A stretch of 64,000 nucleotides of DNA from an uncultured Clostridia bacterium (GCA_934167835.1 CAKPLZ010000005.1:1-64000), one strand, 5' to 3'; shown: positions 9,486 through 20,134, counted from the first letter of the stretch. A program made the numbers and translations. The notes: generated by a model not told the origin, from the sequence alone.

Positions 9486-11012
9486 TTACTTTTGTTTGTT
9501 ACTTTTTAAATTTTCCTTTTGTTTATTATTTTTCATTTCATTTAGAAAATTTTCTTTTTCCTTTTTCTCTGCCTCGTCTGTCATTTTCTTTGCTTTTTCG
9601 TATATTTTCTTATTTCTGCTAGTTGTTTCTTCGCTTTCTCTGATAGATGCGATTCTATCTTGATATTTACTGCTAAATTTGCTTTTTCCTCTTACTATTA
9701 TTTTTTTCTTTTTTGGTTTCTTATTCATTAATTTTTTATTTTTCTTTTTAACTTCTTTTAATTTAGAGTTTAATAATACATATTGCTCGTCTGTTTTCTT
9801 ATCTTTGAATTTCATGTCATCTACTATTATTTCTATTATCTGTTTTGCAACTGCATCTGGGTTGTGTCTTATATATTCCCCTTCTGTATATGAAATATCA
9901 TCAGTTATAATATGTATTCCTTTAATGTTTTGTTTATCGTTTTCAACTAAGCTTGCTCCTGCTTTATTGTATTTTCTTAAAATCTCAGGAACAATATCGC
10001 CATTGTCACATATACAATAATCTATTATCTGTGCTCCTGCATGGTCTGTAATTGCTTGTATATGGTTTGATAGAGCATAATCATCTGTATGTCCATTTTC
10101 TGTCATTATGTTTGATACATAAATTTTATATGCTTTGCTATCTCTTATTGTTCTAGCTACGTTTTTTATTAGTAAATTTGGTATAACTTCTGTGTATAAT
10201 GAACCTGGAGCAATAACTATTGCATCTGCTTGTTTTATTGTTTCTACAATTCCTGGTGTTGTTCTACAAGTTGTTGGTTTTATAAATACTCTGCTTATCT
10301 TTGTTACTTTGTTTGTTGTTATTTCTGAAATTTTTTCTTTTTCTTCTATTACTGTTCCATCTTCTAGTTCAACACATATATGCATTTCATCTAATGTTGC
10401 TGGTAACACATGTCCAACCATTGATAATACACAATTACTTTTTTCTATACCTTTTGCTAAATCTTTATTTGCTTTTTGCATAGCTTCTAGGTATATGTCC
10501 CAAAAGCAACTATCTCCAATATTTAAATTCATTAATTTAGCCATTTCAAAACTTTCTTTTGATAATGCTATTACACTGTTTTTTATAGTGTCAGTTGGTC
10601 TTCTTTTATTTTTGTTGCCATAGCTTGATACTGTTACAATTGCTGTTAAATTGTTTGTGTAATTTTTAAGACCTGTTAATACTTTATTTAATCCATCTCC
10701 TCCACCAATCACAACGATTTTTGGTCCTTTATCTTTCGTATCCCCAAGTTCTTTTACTGTTTTTGCATCTTGTAATACTGCTAGTTCTAATGTTCTTTTT
10801 TGAATACATACTATACCTACTATAAATGAAGTAATCCCTATTACAAATGTAAGAATTATTTTTAAGATATCCACAAATTCTAGTCTATCTAACACAAGTA
10901 TTTGTGCAACTCCATAACATGCAAGTAGCATTCCTATTAACATTAAAAATATCCATCTTTTGATTTTTGTGCTGTTTTTTAACCAGCTAAAAAAACTTTT
11001 CATTTTATTCAC
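9486..11012 (-). CDS. Divergent, membrane-anchored YvcK/CofD-like protein
   Basis: 508 aa. Two membrane helices (about residues 17-70) precede a YvcK-type Rossmann domain: PKIVVIGGGDGLNKVLTGLK, LTAIVTV, IAPGSLYTEVIPNLL and VSNIMTENGHTDDY. In typical YvcK the segment after TAIVTV reads ADDGGSSGRLR and a later one GHSLGNLLL. Here these are SSYGNKNKRR and GDSCFWDIYL, so the nucleotide-sugar site is substantially altered. The last 90 residues are a Lys-rich tail. YvcK controls carbon flux and wall growth in Bacilli. The start overlaps murB by 8 nt, as in the usual murB-rapZ-yvcK-whiA block, but rapZ and whiA are absent. Confidence 0.75.
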   Translation of the reverse strand: MNKMKSFFSWLKNSTKIKRWIFLMLIGMLLACYGVAQILVLDRLEFVDILKIILTFVIGITSFIVGIVCIQKRTLELAVLQDAKTVKELGDTKDKGPKIVVIGGGDGLNKVLTGLKNYTNNLTAIVTVSSYGNKNKRRPTDTIKNSVIALSKESFEMAKLMNLNIGDSCFWDIYLEAMQKANKDLAKGIEKSNCVLSMVGHVLPATLDEMHICVELEDGTVIEEKEKISEITTNKVTKISRVFIKPTTCRTTPGIVETIKQADAIVIAPGSLYTEVIPNLLIKNVARTIRDSKAYKIYVSNIMTENGHTDDYALSNHIQAITDHAGAQIIDYCICDNGDIVPEILRKYNKAGASLVENDKQNIKGIHIITDDISYTEGEYIRHNPDAVAKQIIEIIVDDMKFKDKKTDEQYVLLNSKLKEVKKKNKKLMNKKPKKKKIIVRGKSKFSSKYQDRIASIRESEETTSRNKKIYEKAKKMTDEAEKKEKENFLNEMKNNKQKENLKSNKQK

Positions 11013-11905
11013 CTATTACCTTTATTTCTAATTCTAAATTTTCATTATATTTTGTTTTAATAACATCTTGTATATGTTCAATTAGTTTTAAAACATCTGC
11101 TGCTGTAGCATTTCCCTTGTTTACAATAAATCCAGAGTGTAATGCAGATACTTCTGCACCATTAATATTATATCCCTTTAGGCTGCATTTGTCTATAACT
11201 TCTGCTGGAATTATATTATTTTTCCTCTTAAATACACTTCCTGCATTTGGTAAATTAATTGGCTGTTTTTCTCTTCTTTTCGCCATGTTCTCTTCCATTT
11301 TTATTTTTATTTCTTCTTTATTTTTTCTTTTTAACTTTAATTTGCAAGAAACAATTATATTATCATTTGCCGAAAAGACACTATTTCTATATGAAAATTT
11401 ATGTTCTTCATTTGAAATTGTATGTAATTTAAGTTCTTTATCTAAAAATGTAGTTAAAATTACTATGTCTTTAAATTCTCCACCATAAGCTCCTGCATTC
11501 ATTTTAACTGCTCCACCAACAGTTCCTGGAATTCCACTTGCAAATTCCAACCCTGAAAGACCGGTTTTCATAAGCTTTTTTTGCAAGAACCGGTAATGGA
11601 ACACCGCTTCCTGCTTCTACAATATCTCCACTTATTCCAACCTCCTTAAAATTTAGTTTTACTGTAATTCCCCTAATTCCTTTGTCTTTCACAAGCAAAT
11701 TAGTTCCATTTCCAATACATGTAAATGGAATATTGTTTCTATTTGCTTCTTCTAGCACAAATTTCAATTCTTCTAAATTATCCACAACTACAAAGATATC
11801 TGCTGGTCCACCAATTCTAAAAGAAGTGTGTTTGCTCATTGGTTCATTAAGTTTTAATCTTTCTGTGCTGATTTTGTAAGATAATCTATTTAATATTTCT
11901 TCCAT
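11005..11905 (-). CDS. murB: UDP-N-acetylenolpyruvoylglucosamine reductase, +1 recoded at CGG
   Basis: MurB makes UDP-MurNAc in peptidoglycan synthesis. The first frame gives residues 1-114, including the FAD-binding FRIGGPADI and GNGTNLLV. It then meets CGG (11563-11561) and would run into a nonsense tail (SFRVGICKWNSRN). Skipping the C gives GGT and resumes GLSGLEFASGIPGTVGGAVKMNAGAYGGE, the most conserved part of the family. The joined product is 299 aa, the normal MurB length, ending in the type-I C-terminal domain (HSGFIVNKGNATAADVL). No alternative start rescues the downstream part. It overlaps the YvcK-like gene by 8 nt. Confidence 0.9.
11561..11563 (-). other. CGG +1 recoding site in murB
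   Basis: Reads GAA AAC C.GGT CTT TCA: E-N-(shift)-G-L-S. Gly115 starts the conserved GLSGLEF block. Confidence 0.85.
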
Positions 11906-11938
11906 AATTTTTCTCCTTGTTTTATGAGTTAGTTGGAT

Positions 11939-12731
11939 TTAAATTTTCGAATTTAGTTTCTGCCTTACATATTCATAAAGCACTACTCCTGTTGCTACTG
12001 AGGCGTTTAGGCTTTCGGTTTTTCCGAAGCATTGGGATTTTTACTTTTATGTCTGATAATTCTTGAATTTCTTTTGAAACTCCGTTTGCTTCATTTCCAA
12101 TTACGATTGCTGTTTTGTTTAAATGTATATCATATAAGCTTTTATTGGTATCTAGCGTTGTTGAAAGTATTCCAAATTTGTGTTTTTTGATTTCTTTTAC
12201 AGTGTTTACTAAATTTTCACTTTCTATTACATTTACTCTAAATATTGCACCCATTGTTGAGCGGACTACTTTTGAGTTATATACATCTCCGCTTTTTTTA
12301 GATACTATTATTTGTGTTAGGCCTACGCTGTCTACGGTTCTTAGTATTGTTCCTAGATTTCCTGGGTCTTGTAGGTCATCTAGTATTACTATTATGTCTT
12401 CATTATAGTTTATTTGTTTTTCTTTGTTTTGTTTTTCTACAACTGCTAGAATTCCTTGTGGATTTTTTACTTCTGTTATTGAATCAAATACTTTTTCATC
12501 AACATAAATGCAGTTTAGTTTTGCCACTTCATACATTGAATTCTGATTTATTGCTTCTTTGTTGCAGTTATCGCATACAATTATTGTTTTTACATTTTGT
12601 TTTTCTTCTATGGCTTCATTTATTAGTTTTATTCCTTCTATTATATATTCGCCATATTCATCTCTGTATTTTTTTTCTTTTAATTTTCTTATATGTTTTA
12701 TTGTTTCATTGTCTTTACTCGTTATTAACAT
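11939..12731 (-). CDS. SpoU/TrmH-family RNA 2'-O-methyltransferase, +1 recoded at CGG
   Basis: 263 aa when joined. The N-terminal substrate-binding domain is followed by the SPOUT knot with DDLQDPGNLGTILRT and IVIGNEANGVSKE. Frame 0 reads KIPML then CGG (12026-12024) and a meaningless KNRKPKRLSSNR tail. Skipping C gives GGA and the canonical motif 3, GKTESLNASVATGVVLYEY, ending at TAA 11941-11939. It methylates a ribose in rRNA, target unknown. Its start overlaps the mfd stop by 17 nt. Neither reading makes sense alone: without the shift the SAM-binding knot is incomplete. Confidence 0.88.
12024..12026 (-). other. CGG +1 recoding site in the SpoU methyltransferase gene
   Basis: Reads ATG CTT C.GGA AAA ACC: M-L-(shift)-G-K-T. 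Gly236 is the glycine of the SPOUT motif before ESLNASVA. Confidence 0.85.
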
Positions 12732-15700
12732 TTTTTAACAACTCCCCTATTTCTTGAATTATATTTTTTGGGTCTTGAATTTTATATGTTATGTATGGTG
12801 CAATTCCGCTTGAGAATTTTACTTTGTCATTATATTCATGTACTAATTTTGTTATATCTAAAGTGCATTTTTCTGGTTCAAAGTATAGTATTATATTATT
12901 TTGCTTCTGAATTACTTTTATTATACCACAATTTTTGCAATTTTCTTTTAGTTTTGCAATTTCAATTAAATTTATAACTTCTTGAGGCATTTTTCCAAAT
13001 CTATCTGTTAAGTCTTCTTGAATGTTTTTAAAATCTTCTTTGGTTCTGCAAACTGCAATATTTCTATAGCTTTCCATTTTTTGGTCTGTATTTTCAATAT
13101 ATGAATCTGGTATAAAGCTTGATACATTTATATCTATTGTAATTTCTGGTTCTTCTTCTACTTTTATTCCTTTTTCTTCTTTTATTACTTCATCTAAAAT
13201 CTTGCAATATGTATCATATCCAACTTCATCTATATGGCCATGTTGGATTTCTCCTAGCATACTTCCTGCTCCTCTTATTTCTAGGTCTCTCATTGCAATT
13301 TTAAAACCTGAACCAAATTCTGTAAATTCTTTTATTGCTTTTAATCTTTTTTCTGCAACTTCTGTTATTATTTTGTCTCTTTTATATGTTATATATGCAT
13401 ACGCTTGCCTGTCGCTTCTTCCAACTCTTCCTCTTATTTGATATAGCTGTGCTAGGCCTAATCTATCAGCATTTTCTACTATTATTGTATTGGCATTTGG
13501 TATATCTATTCCTGATTCTAGTATTGTTGTACAAACTAGAACATCTATTTCCTTATTTATGAATTTTTCCATTATGTCTTCTATTTCTCTACCTGTCATT
13601 TGTCCATGTGCAAATGCTACTTTAGCTTCTGGAACTAGCTTAGATATTTCATCTGTTTTTTTATCTATGTTTTCCACATTATTGTAAAGGTAAAATACTT
13701 GGCCTTCTCTTTCAAGTTCTTTTGTTATTGCTTCTTTTACAACTTCATCATCATATTCTAGTACATAAGTTTGAACAGGTCTTCTGTTTTGTGGTGGTTC
13801 ATAAAGACATGACATATCCCTTACGCCTACTATAGACATGTGCAATGTTCGTGGTATTGGTGTTGCTGTCATTGTTAATACATCTATATTGTTTTTTAGT
13901 TTTTTGATTTTTTCTTTGTGTTTTACTCCAAATCTGTGCTCTTCATCTATTATTAGTAATCCTAAGTTTTTGTATTCAATTTTATCATTTAATAATTTGT
14001 GTGTTCCAATTACTATATCTACTTCACCAGTTTTTAGTCCTTGAATTATTTCTTTTTGTTTTGATGATGAGACAAATCTGTTTAATAATTCTATTTTTAT
14101 TGGGTAATCTTTCATTCTCTCCCTAAATGTTTCATATTGCTGACCTGCTAAAATTGTAGTTGGGGCCAAATATACTACTTGTTTTTGGTCCATACATGCT
14201 TTGAATGCTCCTCTTATTGCTATTTCTGTTTTTCCATATCCAACATCTCCGCAAAGCAGTCTATCCATTGGCTTTTCGCTTTCCATATCTTTCTTCATTT
14301 CTTCAATACTTCTTAGTTGGTCGCTTGTTTCTGTGTAAGGGAATTTTTCTTCAAATTCTTTTTGCCATTCTGTATCTTTTGAAAACATAAAGCCTTTTGC
14401 TTTTTCTCTTTTTGCATATAATTCAATTAGGTCTTTTGCTATTTCTTGTAAGTTAGATTTTACTTTAGCTTTTGCTTTTGCCCATTCTTTGCTTCCTAGT
14501 TTATTTAGTTTTGGAATGCCATCTCCTGAGCCTATATATTTTTTCACATTATCTAGGTTGTTTGTTGGAACATATAAAATTCCATCATCTTTGTATTTTA
14601 TTTTTATATAATCTTTTGTAACACCTGCAGCTTCAATTGTGTTTATTCCAATAAATTGACCTACACCATTTGTTCTATGAACTATGTAATCTCCGTACCT
14701 TTAAGTCTGAAAATATTATTGTTTCGCCTGTTTTAAATTGCTCTGGTGCTCTTTTTCTTTTTTTAGGAATATTGAATAGTTCTTCTATTGAAATAACAAG
14801 TAAATTAAAATCATAGCACTCAAAGCCCTCTGTTAGAGAGCCTTCTGTTATTATTAATTTTTCTAATAATCGTGGATTATTAATTTTTTCTGCTAATAAA
14901 TCTTTTGTTCTTTTTACATTTGCTTGTGCTCCACAAAGTATTGCTATTGTTGTACCTTCCCCAAGTCCTGTTTGTACTTCCTTAAACAATGAATCCATTG
15001 AACTGCGAAAAAAGTTTACCTCCCTATAGCTGAAGCTATATCCGTTTCTTTTTGCATGCATACTTTGTTTATCTACAAATCCTATATCTTTGTTTTCTAG
15101 GTAAATTGTTTGTCTATCTTTTATTTTATTTAAAAATGCTATATAATCATCTATTTTTTCAAGAAGTTCTGGAACGAAGCGTTTCTTTTCAACTAAGCTT
15201 TGAATTAGTCCTTTTGTGTCTTTTATTACATTTTCAGATCTTGCTTTAATTTTTCCAACTTCATCTAAAAATATTATATAATTTTCTTTAATATAATCCA
15301 TAAATGTTGAATCTGAGTTTGTATAGAATTCATTCCAGTATTTATCTATTTTTGTAGAATAGTTACCTTCTAAAATTTCTTCTTTATCTTTTTCATCTTC
15401 AATATTTTTTGCAACTTCTTCTAGTGATTTATCTAAAATAAATTCATGTGCTGGGTATATTGTAGCCTTTTCTATTTTCTCTTTTGACCTTTGCGTATTT
15501 ATATCAAAAGTTCTTATAGAATCTATTTCATCTCCCCATAATTCTATACGAATTCCTTGCTTTTCAGCTATACCAATATCTACAATTCCACCTCTTATAC
15601 TAAATTCAGATTTATTTTCAACAACTTCTTGTCTCTCATACCCAAGAGCTACAAGGGTTTGTTTAATTTTATCAAGATTTATGATATCTCCAATTTTAAG

Positions 15701-16120
15701 TTCAAAGATATTTTTATACAAAACCTCTTCAGGAATTATCTTTTGGCTAACTGCTTCAATTGTTGTTACAATAATACTTGCATTTTTATTATAAATATCA
15801 TTCAAACACGCAATTCTATTATATGTAACATCTTTACTCTCTGCTAAGTAGTCATAAGCCATAATTTCTTTTTTGGGAAAGAAGTTAATTTTATTTGCAA
15901 AATACTCAAGATTTTTAATAATCTTTTTAGCCTGAAGCTCGTTATATGTAATAATACAAATAGGCTTTTCTGCATAAAAATAAGTAGAATAAGCAAAATG
16001 CACTTTTCCACTATCTGTTAAACCAGAAAGCATTATTGGATTTGTATTATTTTTAACACTAGAAATATAATCATTAAACTTTTTATAATTAGGTAATACT
16101 TTTACAATATCGTTCATCAA
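12715..16120 (-). CDS. mfd: Transcription-repair coupling factor Mfd, +1 recoded at CGG
   Basis: 1134 aa when joined, the usual Mfd size. Order: UvrB-like module (residues 1 to about 400), RNA-polymerase interaction (CarD-like) domain beginning GDYIVHRTNGVGQFIG, then the helicase with GDVGYGKTE (Walker A), IIDEEHRFG (motif II) and the TRG region with GRVGRSDRQAYAY, and the C-terminal UvrA-binding domain. Frame 0 reaches CGG (14695-14693) after FSDLKV and stops 7 codons later. Skipping C gives GGA-GAT-TAC and runs unbroken through the 49 codons missing between the two halves. Mfd removes stalled RNA polymerase and recruits UvrA. Confidence 0.92.
14693..14695 (-). other. CGG +1 recoding site in mfd
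   Basis: Reads AAG GTA C.GGA GAT TAC: K-V-(shift)-G-D-Y. Gly476 opens the polymerase-interaction domain (GDYVVH consensus). Confidence 0.85.
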
Positions 16121-16151
16121 AATCTCCTTATTTTTTTAGACTCATTTAATT

Positions 16152-16157
16152 ATTATA
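16152..16157 (-). promoter_or_regulatory. Extended -10 promoter element for mfd
   Basis: On the minus strand the sequence TGTGGTATAATAATT contains TATAAT preceded by TG at the extended position. It lies between the valS terminator and mfd. No good -35 box is visible because the region is occupied by the terminator hairpin. Confidence 0.55.
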
Positions 16158-16161
16158 CCAC

Positions 16162-16206
16162 AAAACAGCCCAAATTGGAAGTAGCATTCCAATTTGGGCT
16201 GTTTTT
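16162..16206 (-). terminator. Strong terminator after valS
   Basis: An AAAACAGCCCAAATTGGAA arm pairs perfectly with TTCCAATTTGGGCTGTTTT across a 6-nt loop (GTAGCA). T-runs on both sides allow termination on either strand. Confidence 0.9.
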
Positions 16207-16239
16207 TAAGAAATATTAATAGTATTGCATTTTTTATTA

Positions 16240-18891
16240 TTAGTTCAAACTCTTAATTCTCTCTTCAATCGTTTCCAACATCTCATTAAATTTCACAAGC
16301 TTTGCTTGTTCTTCTTCTACTTTTGCTTTTGGTGCCTTTGCTATGAAGCCTGGGTTTCCAAGCATTTTGTCGGTTTTTTCTTTTTCTAGTAGGATTTTTT
16401 CTTTTTCTTTTTCTAATCTTTGTTTTTCTTCTTCAATATCTACTAAATCTGTAAATGGCATATATACTTCTAGGTCGTTAGTTACTACACTTACTGCATT
16501 TTGTGGGATATTTTCTTTTGTTTGTTTTATTTCTATTTCCTCTCCAAATCCTAATTTTTTAATAAACTCTTCTGATGCTTTTAGTGATTCTATGTATTCT
16601 GGTTTTGCTATGAAAATTAGTTTTGATTTTTTTGATGGGTGAACATTCATTTTTGTTCTTATATTTCTTATTCCTGTTATTACTTCTTTTATTTGTTCAA
16701 TTTTGTGTTCAGCATCTTCAAATACTAGTTTTTCGCTATATTCTGGATATTTTGCTATCATTATGCTATCATCTGTGTTATATAATTCTTTGTATATTTT
16801 TTCAGTTACAAATGGCATAAATGGATGTAATAGTTTTAATGCATCTCCAAAAACTTTATTTAACACGTATTGTGCTGTTTTTCTTGTTTTGTTTTCTTTG
16901 TTATATAATCTTGTTTTTACAATTTCTATATACCAATCACAGAACTCGTTCCATATAAATGTATAAATCTTGTCTAAGGCAACTCCTAAATCATAATTAT
17001 CCATATTTACTGCAACTTCTTTTTCTAGTGTATTTAATTTATGAATTATCCATTTATCTTCAAGTTCTAGTTCCACATTTGAAATATCTTCTTGCAAGAA
17101 TTTTTCGTCTGTATCTTCTAAATTCATTAAAACAAATTTTGCTGCATTCCATATTTTGTTTCCAAAATTTCCTGCTGCTTCTAGCTTTTCTGGCATAAAT
17201 CTCATATCATTTCCTGCTGATGTTCCTGAAATTAATGAATATCTTAAGCTATCTGTTCCATATTTATCTATAATATCTAATGGGTCAATTCCATTTCCTA
17301 AGCTTTTAGACATTTTTCTTCCTTGGCTGTCTCTTACTATACCATGAATAAATACATCTTTAAAAGGAACTTCTCCTGTTTGTTCTAGTGAAGAGAACAT
17401 CATTCTTACTACCCAGAAGAAAATTATATCATAACCAGTAACTAGAGTATTTGTTGGGAAGAATGTTTTAAAATCTTCTGTTTCTTCTGGCCAACCAAGT
17501 GTTGAAAATGGCCATAAAGCTGAACTAAACCAAGTGTCTAGTGTGTCTGGGTCTTGTACTAAATTTTGACTTCCACACTTTGAACATTTTTCTGGTTTTT
17601 CTATGCTAACATTTATTTCTCCACAGTCTTGGCAATAATATGCTGGTATTTGGTGTCCCCACCAAATCTGACGTGATATGCACCAATCTTGAATATTTTC
17701 AAGCCAATTAAAATATGTTTTTTCAAATTTTTCTGGTACAAATCTTGTTTTTCCTGTTTTTACTGCTTCTATTGCAGGTTTTGCTAAATCCTTCATTGCT
17801 ACAAACCATTGGTCTGATATTTTAGGTTCAACTATTGAATTACATCTATCATGTTTTGCAACATTATGTGTGTAATCTTCTATTTTTACTAGTGCACCTA
17901 TTTCTTGTAGTTTTTCAACTATCAATTTACGTGCTTCATAAGCATTCATTCCTGCATATTCTGGAACTAGGTTGTTCATTTTTAAGCTCTCGTCAAATAC
18001 TTCTATTATTTCTAGATTATGTGATAATCCTGCTTGATAATCATTTGGGTCATGAGCTGGTGTTATTTTAACACATCCTGTTCCAAATTCTTTTTCTACG
18101 AATTCATCTGCAATTATTGGAATTTCTTTGTTCATTATTGGTAAAATACATTTTTTGCCAACTAAATCTTTATATCTTTCATCATCTGGATGTACTGCAA
18201 CTGCTGTATCTCCAAGCATTGTTTCTGGTCTTGTTGTTGCAACAGTTAAGAATCTATCTTCTCCTACAACTTTGTATCTAATATGCCAAAGGTGTGTTGG
18301 TGCTTCTTCATATACAACCTCTGCATCTGAAATTGATGTATGGCAACATGGACACCAGTTTATCATTCTTTTTCCTCTGTAAATTAATCCCTTGTCATAT
18401 AATTTTTTAAATACTACTAATACAGCTTTAGATAACCCTTCGTCCATAGTAAATCTTGCATGAGACCAATCTGCTGAGCATCCTAGTCTTTTTTGTTGTT
18501 TAACAATTGTTCCACCATATTCTTTAGTCCATTTCCATGCTTCTTCAAGGAATTTTTCTCTTCCTAGGTCATGTTTATCTATTCCTTCTTTTTTTAATTT
18601 TTCAACTATTTTTACTTCTGTTGATATTGCAGCATGGTCTGTTCCTGGAACCCATAATGTATTATATCCTTGCATTCTTTTATATCTTATTAATATATCT
18701 TGAAGTGTACCATCTAATGCGTGGCCCATGTGTAACTTTCCTGTAACATTTGGTGGTGGCATCATTATGCAGTAATTTCCTTTAGTTTTATCATTGCTTG
18801 GTTTAAAATACCCTTTTTCTTCCCAATTTTCATATATTTTTTGTTCAAATTCATTTGGTTCATATTTTCCTTCTAAGTTATGTTGGCACAT
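16240..18891 (-). CDS. valS: Valyl-tRNA synthetase
   Basis: 883 aa. The class I signatures are PPPNVTGKLHMGHALDGT (HIGH) and GRKMSKSLGNGIDP (KMSKS). Two zinc-type motifs (CPCC and CQDC...CSKC), a CP1 editing domain with TTRPETMLGDTAV and a C-terminal coiled coil complete the family. Start 18891 (MCQHNLEGKYEPNEFEQ) is chosen: GGAGAG lies 6 nt upstream. An in-frame extension to 18939 would translate a hairpin and a CGG codon and is rejected. It is the last gene of the dnaG-rpoD-valS run; no T-box leader fits in the short gap. Confidence 0.96.
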   Translation of the reverse strand: MCQHNLEGKYEPNEFEQKIYENWEEKGYFKPSNDKTKGNYCIMMPPPNVTGKLHMGHALDGTLQDILIRYKRMQGYNTLWVPGTDHAAISTEVKIVEKLKKEGIDKHDLGREKFLEEAWKWTKEYGGTIVKQQKRLGCSADWSHARFTMDEGLSKAVLVVFKKLYDKGLIYRGKRMINWCPCCHTSISDAEVVYEEAPTHLWHIRYKVVGEDRFLTVATTRPETMLGDTAVAVHPDDERYKDLVGKKCILPIMNKEIPIIADEFVEKEFGTGCVKITPAHDPNDYQAGLSHNLEIIEVFDESLKMNNLVPEYAGMNAYEARKLIVEKLQEIGALVKIEDYTHNVAKHDRCNSIVEPKISDQWFVAMKDLAKPAIEAVKTGKTRFVPEKFEKTYFNWLENIQDWCISRQIWWGHQIPAYYCQDCGEINVSIEKPEKCSKCGSQNLVQDPDTLDTWFSSALWPFSTLGWPEETEDFKTFFPTNTLVTGYDIIFFWVVRMMFSSLEQTGEVPFKDVFIHGIVRDSQGRKMSKSLGNGIDPLDIIDKYGTDSLRYSLISGTSAGNDMRFMPEKLEAAGNFGNKIWNAAKFVLMNLEDTDEKFLQEDISNVELELEDKWIIHKLNTLEKEVAVNMDNYDLGVALDKIYTFIWNEFCDWYIEIVKTRLYNKENKTRKTAQYVLNKVFGDALKLLHPFMPFVTEKIYKELYNTDDSIMIAKYPEYSEKLVFEDAEHKIEQIKEVITGIRNIRTKMNVHPSKKSKLIFIAKPEYIESLKASEEFIKKLGFGEEIEIKQTKENIPQNAVSVVTNDLEVYMPFTDLVDIEEEKQRLEKEKEKILLEKEKTDKMLGNPGFIAKAPKAKVEEEQAKLVKFNEMLETIEERIKSLN

Positions 18892-18914
18892 AAATATCTC
18901 TCCTTTTTTTAAAT

Positions 18915-18938
18915 TGGAACGGACTTTTATCCGTTCCA
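18915..18938 (-). promoter_or_regulatory. Intercistronic hairpin between rpoD and valS
   Basis: GGAACGGA/TCCGTTCC is a perfect 8-bp stem with a 6-nt loop, flanked by one more T-A pair. It lies just after the rpoD stop and just before the valS ribosome binding site. There is no U-run, so it is more likely an mRNA processing or stability element than a full terminator. Confidence 0.5.
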
Positions 18939-18946
18939 CATTTTAT

Positions 18947-20105
18947 TTAGTTCATATAATCACGTAATTTTTTGCTTCTACTTGGATGTCTTAGTTTTCT
19001 TAATGCTTTTGCTTCAATTTGTCTTATTCTTTCTCTTGTAACATCAAATTCTTTTCCTACCTCTTCAAGTGTTCTTGCTCTACCGTCTTCTAATCCAAAT
19101 CTTAGTTTTAGCACTTTTGCTTCTCTTGGTGTTAAAGTATTCATTACCTCATCTAATTGCTCTTTCATTAATGTAAATGATGCAGAATCTTGTGGTGCCG
19201 GACTATCCTCATCTTGTATAAAGTCTCCTAAATGACTGTCGTCTTCCTCTCCTATTGGAGTTTCAAGAGATACTGGGTCTTGAGCTATTTTTTGTATTTC
19301 CATTACTTTATCAATCGGCATATCCATTTCCTTTGCAATTTCTTCTGGGCTTGGTTCACGGCCTAATCTTTGAAGTAGTAGTCTTGATGTACGTATTAAT
19401 CTATTTATTGTTTCAACCATGTGTACTGGTATTCTTATTGTTCTTGCTTGGTCTGCAATAGCTCTTGTAATTGCCTGTCTTATCCACCATGTTGCATAAG
19501 TACTGAATTTATATCCTTTTGTATAATCGAATTTCTCAACTGCTTTTATTAATCCCATGTTTCCTTCTTGAATTAAGTCTAAGAACAATAGTCCTCTTCC
19601 AACATATTTTTTTGCAATGCTGACGACTAATCTTAAGTTTGATTCAGCTAATTTTTGTTTTGCTTCTTCATCACCTTTTAGTATTCTTTTTGCAAGCTCT
19701 AATTCCTCATCATAAGACAATAGTTGGATTTTACCGAATTTCCCTTAAGTACATTCTTACTGGGTCATCAGTGCTTATTCCTTCAAAAGATATTGAATCT
19801 ATATCATCTAGTTTTAAATCTTCAACTTCTTCTAATTCATCAATATCAGGCTCGTCCATATCATCTTTTAGAACATCCACGCCCATTTCTTCCATTACGT
19901 CAAAAACTTTATCTATTTGTTCTGGATTTATATCACCAAGTTGTGATGCTAATTCTCCATAAGTTATATTTCCTTTTTCTTTTGCCTTTTTAATAATATC
20001 TGTTACTTTCTTTTCAGTATTTTCTACAGTTTGTTCTTGATTTTTCTCATTTTCATCAGTAGTTACTACATCCATTTCTTTATTTAAATCTTTTTCTTTT
20101 TCCAT
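18947..20105 (-). CDS. rpoD: Primary sigma factor RpoD (SigA), +1 recoded at CGG
   Basis: 385 aa when joined. The N-terminal region 1.1-like segment (VTDIIKKAKEKGNITYGELASQL) leads to DDPVRMYLREI. There CGG (19736-19734) is followed immediately by the frame-0 stop TAA. Skipping C gives GGT and restores GKIQLLSYDEELELAKRI, then region 2 (AESNLRLVVSIAKKYVGRG, YATWWIRQAI) and region 4 (VTRERIRQIEAKALRKLRHP). As the housekeeping sigma factor it must be made, so the shift should be efficient. A downstream TTG restart would lack region 1.2. Lies between dnaG and valS, the classical macromolecular synthesis order. Confidence 0.93.
19734..19736 (-). other. CGG +1 recoding site in rpoD
   Basis: Reads GAA ATT C.GGT AAA ATC: E-I-(shift)-G-K-I. 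Frame 0 would read CGG TAA and end at residue 124. Confidence 0.88.
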
Positions 20106-20134
20106 TTGGACCTCCTTAATTTTATGAAAAAAGT

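Noticed and set aside
18892..18939. In-frame CGG in an N-terminal extension of valS
   Set aside because: The extension lies upstream of the proper ribosome binding site and start (18891) and is untranslated leader.
18892..18946. T-box riboswitch before valS
   Set aside because: The gap after rpoD is only about 55 nt and holds a simple hairpin, too short for a T-box.
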